From NCBI GenBank assembly GCA_038745625.1, contig JBCDLG010000104.1, positions 1 through 10,158 on the forward strand: a DNA stretch of 10,158 nt, written 5' to 3'. Each line of letters starts with the position of its first letter. Positions within the stretch are counted from its first letter, which is position 1. The translations under genes were made by a program, and so were the position numbers. This DNA comes from Parvularcula sp038745625. GTDB taxonomy: Bacteria; Pseudomonadota; Alphaproteobacteria; Caulobacterales; Parvularculaceae. The notes beneath the pieces were generated by a model. That model did no database searches, was not told where the DNA came from, and saw only the letters and a program-made list of their open reading frames with translations. Shown here piece after piece: positions 6,914-10,158 of the stretch.

Positions 6914-7474
6914 CTAGCCTTGATAGGTGAAATGAGCGGGTAGATCCGCAAGCCGTGGGTGCGTCGTGTCCTTGTCGGATAAAACAGGCACGGCGCCGCC
7001 AAGGCCCCAGTCAATGCCAAGAGCAGGATCATCCCAAGCGAGACCGCGATCAGCCTCTGGGTCGTAATAACTTGTGACCTTGTACTGAACTTCCGTATCA
7101 GGCTCGCGCGTGACAAAGGCGTGGGCAAAGCCCTCCGGCACCCAGAGCTGCTCACCGCAGTCGGCGGTCAGTTCTGCCGCGACATGCTGGCCAAAGGTGG
7201 GCGAGCCCACCCGGATATCGACCGCCACGTCGAGGATACGGCCCGCCGTGCAGCGCACGAGCTTACCCTGCGGCGATGGCGCGATCTGAAAATGCAGACC
7301 GCGCAGCGTTCCGACGTCTGCGGAAAGCGAATGGTTGTCCTGAATGAAGGGGCCAGCGATCCCCGCATCGGCATAGCGATCGACGCGAAATGTCTCCGAG
7401 AAAAAGCCCCGGTGATCGCCGAATTTCTTCGGGCGTATCAACACCACATCGGGGATGGCCTGCCGTTCAAACAT
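6914..7474 (-). CDS. rfbC: dTDP-4-dehydrorhamnose 3,5-epimerase
   Basis: Third step of the pathway: epimerises dTDP-4-keto-6-deoxyglucose at C3 and C5. The protein is 186 aa, the usual RmlC cupin size. Motifs: 'PKKFGDHRGFFSETF' (15-29), 'FIQDNHSLSADVGTLRGLHFQ' (43-63) with the catalytic His61, 'GKLVRCTAGRILDVAVDIR' (70-88) with Lys71 and Asp82/Asp86, 'LWVPEGFAHAFV' (110-121), 'VQYKVTSYYDPEADRGLAWDDPALGIDW' (about 129-156) with the acid/base Tyr131, and 'LSDKDTTHPRL' (165-175). The start at 7474 has GGAG eight bases upstream. It is the first rml gene of the operon, 83 bp downstream of the enoyl-reductase-like gene, so a promoter in that gap is plausible, though I see no convincing one. Confidence 0.97.
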   Translation of the reverse strand: MFERQAIPDVVLIRPKKFGDHRGFFSETFRVDRYADAGIAGPFIQDNHSLSADVGTLRGLHFQIAPSPQGKLVRCTAGRILDVAVDIRVGSPTFGQHVAAELTADCGEQLWVPEGFAHAFVTREPDTEVQYKVTSYYDPEADRGLAWDDPALGIDWGLGGAVPVLSDKDTTHPRLADLPAHFTYQG

Positions 7475-7505
7475 GCATCACGCTCCGCCCAGCTCGCCTA
7501 GGGCC

Positions 7506-7560
7506 TTCGTCTTAACGAGAAAACCCCAGCAAGTGGTGAACAGAGCGTGAATTCGTCTTA
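7506..7560. repeat. Pair of 9-bp direct repeats TTCGTCTTA before the rml operon
   Basis: TTCGTCTTA occurs at 7506-7514 and again at 7552-7560, where it overlaps the stop codon of the preceding gene. On the transcribed minus strand it reads TAAGACGAA. The copies are spaced 46 bp start to start, in the 83-bp gap between the enoyl-reductase-like gene and rfbC. They could be regulator sites for an rml promoter, but chance is not excluded. I see no strong -35/-10 pair or terminator in the gap. Confidence 0.25.
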
Positions 7561-8706
7561 GGTGAAGGTCACGCCCGCGCGGGTGTGCAGCCGCTCGATC
7601 AAGGGAGCGCCCAGCGCGGCGCCGGGCGTTAGCACACCGCCCTCTCCTTCGGGCACGTCCTCGTTGAGGCAACGTGCTGTTTCAGAGATCATTTTCGAGG
7701 TGGAGCCGTAGCCGGGGTCTTTGTCGCCCTTCACCACGGTTTCATGGCGGGAGCCGTCCGCGGCGGTGGCGATGAGCGAGAGCTCGAAGAAACCGGTCTC
7801 GCGTTCTTCTTTCGACGGCCCCTCACCAGGCTTTGGCCCATCATCGCTCGCCATGCTTTTGTCGTTGGCAATCGCATCGGCGGCCTCTTTGCCCTGGTCG
7901 CCAGGACCGGTGACCACCATCTCATCATAGACAAGACCCTCGCCGTGGCGGAAACCAGTGAGGTAGTTGGTGCGGTGAACGTTTTTTGTGTTGATTGAGG
8001 ACATGACGAAGGGCGCAAGCCAGGTGTTCTCGTCCTCGTCAAAGCGAACGGCGCGAAGATCCGGCTGCTTTGCCCCCTGAAAATCACCACAAAGAGAAAA
8101 GTCGTTCATCAGGTCCTGCATCACTTGCGGATCTTTGAAAGCGGCCTTCATCGTCTCTTTGAAGCTCGCGGCTGTACCGCCGGAGAAGGTGCCTTTCATC
8201 GCTTTGACAAAGAGCTTCACCCGCGGCGCTGGCGCGCCGGTCGCCGCGATCACTTTGTCCTGGACATGCCAGACGCCCATGTCGGAGGGGATCGAGTCAA
8301 AGCCGCAGGAGAAAAGGATGCGGGCGCCCGATGCTTTCGCCGCATCATGGGCCTCACGAATTTTGGCCGCCATCCAAGCTGGTTCGCCGCACAGATCACA
8401 ATAGTCTGTGCCCGCATCGATACACGCCTTGAGCAATTTCTCGCCGTAGAGCTGGTAGGGTCCGGTGAGGGTCACGACCGTTTTGGCGCGTTCCGCCATC
8501 TCTTTGAGCGAGGCCTCATCATCGGCATCGGCCACAACGATGGGCGTATCGCCGAGATCCATCTCCGCGCGCACCTCTTCAAGCTTCGCCTGGTTCCGAC
8601 CCGCCATGGCAAAACTCGGCGCACCGGTCCTGCCCAGATATTCCGCGACCAGACGGCCGGTGAAACCGCTGGCGCCATAAACGATCGTATCGAATTCCTT
8701 GGCCAT
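7558..8706 (-). CDS. Saccharopine dehydrogenase-like NAD(P)-binding protein (putative trans-acting enoyl reductase)
   Basis: A 382-aa protein of the saccharopine dehydrogenase NADP-binding superfamily, in the branch that includes the mycobacterial trans-acting enoyl reductase and eukaryotic SCCPDH-like proteins. The N-terminus is a Rossmann fold: 'DTIVYGASGFTGRLVAEYL' (6-24, GASGFTG at 11-17), 'AGRNQAKLE' (35-43), then 'VVTLTGPYQLYGEKLLKACIDAGTDYCDLCGEPAW' (about 77-111) and 'FSCGFDSIPSDMG' (132-144), which are the family's hallmark blocks. 'SGGTAAS' (175-181) follows. The C-terminal half is less conserved, with a charged low-complexity patch ('ASDDGPKPGEGPSKEERETGF'). No true saccharopine activity is implied; members act in lipid or polyketide reduction or are uncharacterised. 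The start at 8706 is preceded by AGGAGG and directly begins the Rossmann strand; an in-frame start at 8775 would add 23 residues and overlap ligA. Lies 65 bp after ligA, same strand. The substrate is unknown. Confidence 0.85.
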   Translation of the reverse strand: MAKEFDTIVYGASGFTGRLVAEYLGRTGAPSFAMAGRNQAKLEEVRAEMDLGDTPIVVADADDEASLKEMAERAKTVVTLTGPYQLYGEKLLKACIDAGTDYCDLCGEPAWMAAKIREAHDAAKASGARILFSCGFDSIPSDMGVWHVQDKVIAATGAPAPRVKLFVKAMKGTFSGGTAASFKETMKAAFKDPQVMQDLMNDFSLCGDFQGAKQPDLRAVRFDEDENTWLAPFVMSSINTKNVHRTNYLTGFRHGEGLVYDEMVVTGPGDQGKEAADAIANDKSMASDDGPKPGEGPSKEERETGFFELSLIATAADGSRHETVVKGDKDPGYGSTSKMISETARCLNEDVPEGEGGVLTPGAALGAPLIERLHTRAGVTFT

Positions 8707-8710
8707 AATT

Positions 8711-8716
8711 CCTCCT
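8711..8716 (-). promoter_or_regulatory. Strong ribosome binding site fixing the start of the enoyl-reductase-like gene
   Basis: On the minus strand AGGAGG is followed by AATT and then the ATG at 8706. It supports this start rather than the longer in-frame one at 8775. Confidence 0.8.
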
Positions 8717-8771
8717 ATGATCTCTCTTGGGTTAACCTTGCTTGGCGCAGCGGATAGGCAAGGGGCAAGCG

Positions 8772-10158
8772 TCAATCGCTTCTTGCGACCTTGAGCCAGG
8801 CCGCCTCGTCCCAGATCTCTAGACCCAGTTCCTGCGCCTTTTTGCCTTTGGAGCCAGCGCCCTCGCCCGCCACCACGATGTCGGTCTTTTTGGAGACCGA
8901 GCTCACCACCCGCGCACCAAGGCGGGCGGCGATCGCTTTGGCCTCATCTCGCGTCATCTCGGAAAGGCCACCGGTGAAGACGATGCTCTTGCCTGCCAAA
9001 ACGCCGTCCTCGTCCTTCTCCTCGGGCGCCTCGGGTTCGAGCTGCGCAAAAAGTCGTGCGAGGAGAGCCCTGCTCCGCTCATCGGCAAAAAACGCCGTCA
9101 GGGTATCGGCGACGGTTTCGCCAAGGCCATCAATGCCGATGAGCTCCTCACGCGCGCCGCTGGCCTCGTCCTGAAGCTTCGCGCCGAGCTTCATGAATGC
9201 ATCAGGCGAGGGATAGCGATCAGCCAAGGTCGCCGCCGTGACCGCGCCGATATGCCGGATACCGAGCGCCGCGATAACCCGAGACAGCGGACGGGTCCTC
9301 GCTGTCTCAATCGAGGCGAAGAGGTTGTCTAAGGACTTTTGATTGGTGACCTCTTTCGTCCAGGTCGGCGCCTTGGTTTTGTAGGTCACCTTCTTGTAGC
9401 TGCGCAGGTCCGACGTGCCAGAAACATCGAACGCGCCTACTCGCTGCCGTTCCGGTAGGGTGAAGATATCTGCGGGTTCGCCGACCATGTGACGGCGGAA
9501 GAGATCTTCCACCTGCCGCTCGCCCAAACCGTCGATATCCATCGCGCCTTTGGAGACGAAGTGTTTGAGCTTCTCGAGGCTCTGCGCCCCACAATTGAAA
9601 CCGCCAGTGCAGCGGCGAACCACATCCCGCTCACCGGTCCGTGGGTTGATCTCGCGAACCGCCGGAGAGCCGCAGACAGGGCATTGCTCTGGAAACGGAA
9701 AAGCGATGGCGCCCTTCGGCCGTTTGGCTTTGTCGACGCCCAGCACTTGCGGGATGACGTCCCCCGCCCGCTGCACGGTGACGGTGTCGCCCTCGCGCGC
9801 ATCAAGGCGTTCGATTTCATCCTGATTGTGAAGGGTCGCGTTGGAGACCACGACGCCGCCCACCGTGACCGGCGTTAACCGCGCAATCGGTGTCAGCGCC
9901 CCGGTCCGTCCCACCTGGATTTCGATCCGTTCAAGGACAGTAGTCGCTTTCTCGGCCGGAAACTTATGCGCGATCGCCCAGCGGGGTGCCCGGCCGATAA
10001 AACCGAGCCGCTCTTGGTAGTCGAGCCGGTCCACTTTGTAGACGACGCCGTCGATGTCGTAATCGAGGCTCGCGCGTTGCTCTTCGATCGAGCGGTAATG
10101 CGCCAGCGCCTCTTCGACGGAATCGCATCGCTTCGCCAAAGGGTTGGGCGGAAAACCA
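8772..10158 (-). CDS. ligA: NAD+-dependent DNA ligase LigA (5' end truncated by window edge)
   Basis: Seals nicks with a 3'-OH and 5'-phosphate in replication and repair, using NAD+. The visible 461 codons are the C-terminal two-thirds; the Ia domain and the KxDG active-site lysine lie beyond the right edge. In order: end of the adenylation domain with 'DYDIDGVVYKVD' (around 10063-10026) and 'WAIAHKFPAEKA'; OB fold with 'QVGRTGALTPIARL' and 'SNATLHN'; a four-cysteine zinc finger (CPVC at 9683-9672, later Cys codons at about 9611 and 9593); helix-hairpin-helix repeats ('MDIDGLGERQVEDLF', 'ALGIRHIGAVTAATLA', 'IDGLGETVADTL'); and a C-terminal BRCT domain from about 9005 ('GKSIVFTGGLSEMTRDEAK... 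KTDIVVAGEGAGSKGKKAQELG'). The frame continues upstream of the TTG at 10139 with GFPPNP, typical LigA sequence, so that TTG is not the start. The zinc finger and the segment after it look longer than in E. coli LigA. Confidence 0.96.
   Translation of the reverse strand, partial: GFPPNPLAKRCDSVEEALAHYRSIEEQRASLDYDIDGVVYKVDRLDYQERLGFIGRAPRWAIAHKFPAEKATTVLERIEIQVGRTGALTPIARLTPVTVGGVVVSNATLHNQDEIERLDAREGDTVTVQRAGDVIPQVLGVDKAKRPKGAIAFPFPEQCPVCGSPAVREINPRTGERDVVRRCTGGFNCGAQSLEKLKHFVSKGAMDIDGLGERQVEDLFRRHMVGEPADIFTLPERQRVGAFDVSGTSDLRSYKKVTYKTKAPTWTKEVTNQKSLDNLFASIETARTRPLSRVIAALGIRHIGAVTAATLADRYPSPDAFMKLGAKLQDEASGAREELIGIDGLGETVADTLTAFFADERSRALLARLFAQLEPEAPEEKDEDGVLAGKSIVFTGGLSEMTRDEAKAIAARLGARVVSSVSKKTDIVVAGEGAGSKGKKAQELGLEIWDEAAWLKVARSD

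Noticed and set aside
8125..8757. 210-codon open frame on the plus strand opposite the enoyl-reductase-like gene
   Set aside because: Shadow of the minus-strand gene; no domain, no convincing ribosome site, and the opposite strand has clear family motifs.
8736..8763. CCTTGC/GCAAGG inverted repeat between ligA and the next gene as a terminator
   Set aside because: Only six pairs with a 16-base loop and no T-run after it on the minus strand; read-through is more likely.
7558..8775. Longer start of the enoyl-reductase-like gene at 8775
   Set aside because: It would overlap ligA and add 23 unrelated residues; AGGAGG sits right before the ATG at 8706.
10137..10139. TTG as start of ligA
   Set aside because: The frame remains open to the window edge and the upstream residues (GFPPNP) continue normal LigA sequence, so the gene simply runs off the window.

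Overview
The window looks like ordinary chromosome from a moderately GC-rich alphaproteobacterium. This is inferred from base composition, GTG starts, tightly overlapping genes and the character of the LigA, Ugd and Rml proteins. I cannot name the genus. I see no mobile element, CRISPR array, tRNA, rRNA or phage gene, and I found no clearly new multi-gene system.

Layout from left to right: (1) a DUF4197-type lipoprotein gene on the minus strand, with its 3' end cut by the left window edge; (2) a divergent intergenic region of about 165 bp with a perfect palindrome and a second inverted repeat; (3) three plus-strand genes, namely a six-TM voltage-gated K+ channel homologue, UDP-glucose 6-dehydrogenase (ugd), and an AGE-family sugar epimerase/isomerase; (4) a convergent junction with only 5 bp between stop codons; (5) a minus-strand dTDP-L-rhamnose operon in the order rfbC-rfbB-rfbD-rfbA (rmlC-B-D-A), with gaps or overlaps of 14 bp, 1 bp and 4 bp; (6) upstream of it on the same strand, a saccharopine-dehydrogenase-like (putative trans-acting enoyl reductase) gene and the 3' two-thirds of ligA, whose 5' end lies beyond the right window edge.

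Functionally, the centre of the window (about 1.5-7.5 kb) supplies nucleotide sugars. Ugd makes UDP-glucuronate, RfbA/B/D/C make dTDP-L-rhamnose from glucose-1-phosphate, and the AGE-family enzyme probably isomerises or epimerises a hexose or hexose phosphate feeding the same pool. No glycosyltransferase, Wzx/Wzy or export gene lies in the window, so the final polymer (exopolysaccharide, capsule or LPS O-chain) cannot be told. The flanking genes (DUF4197 lipoprotein, K+ channel, enoyl-reductase-like protein, DNA ligase) have no obvious link to sugar synthesis.

The items most worth a second look are the palindrome between the DUF4197 and channel genes, a hairpin that would mask the AGE gene's ribosome binding site, the undefined substrate of the AGE enzyme, and two apparent insertions in LigA.
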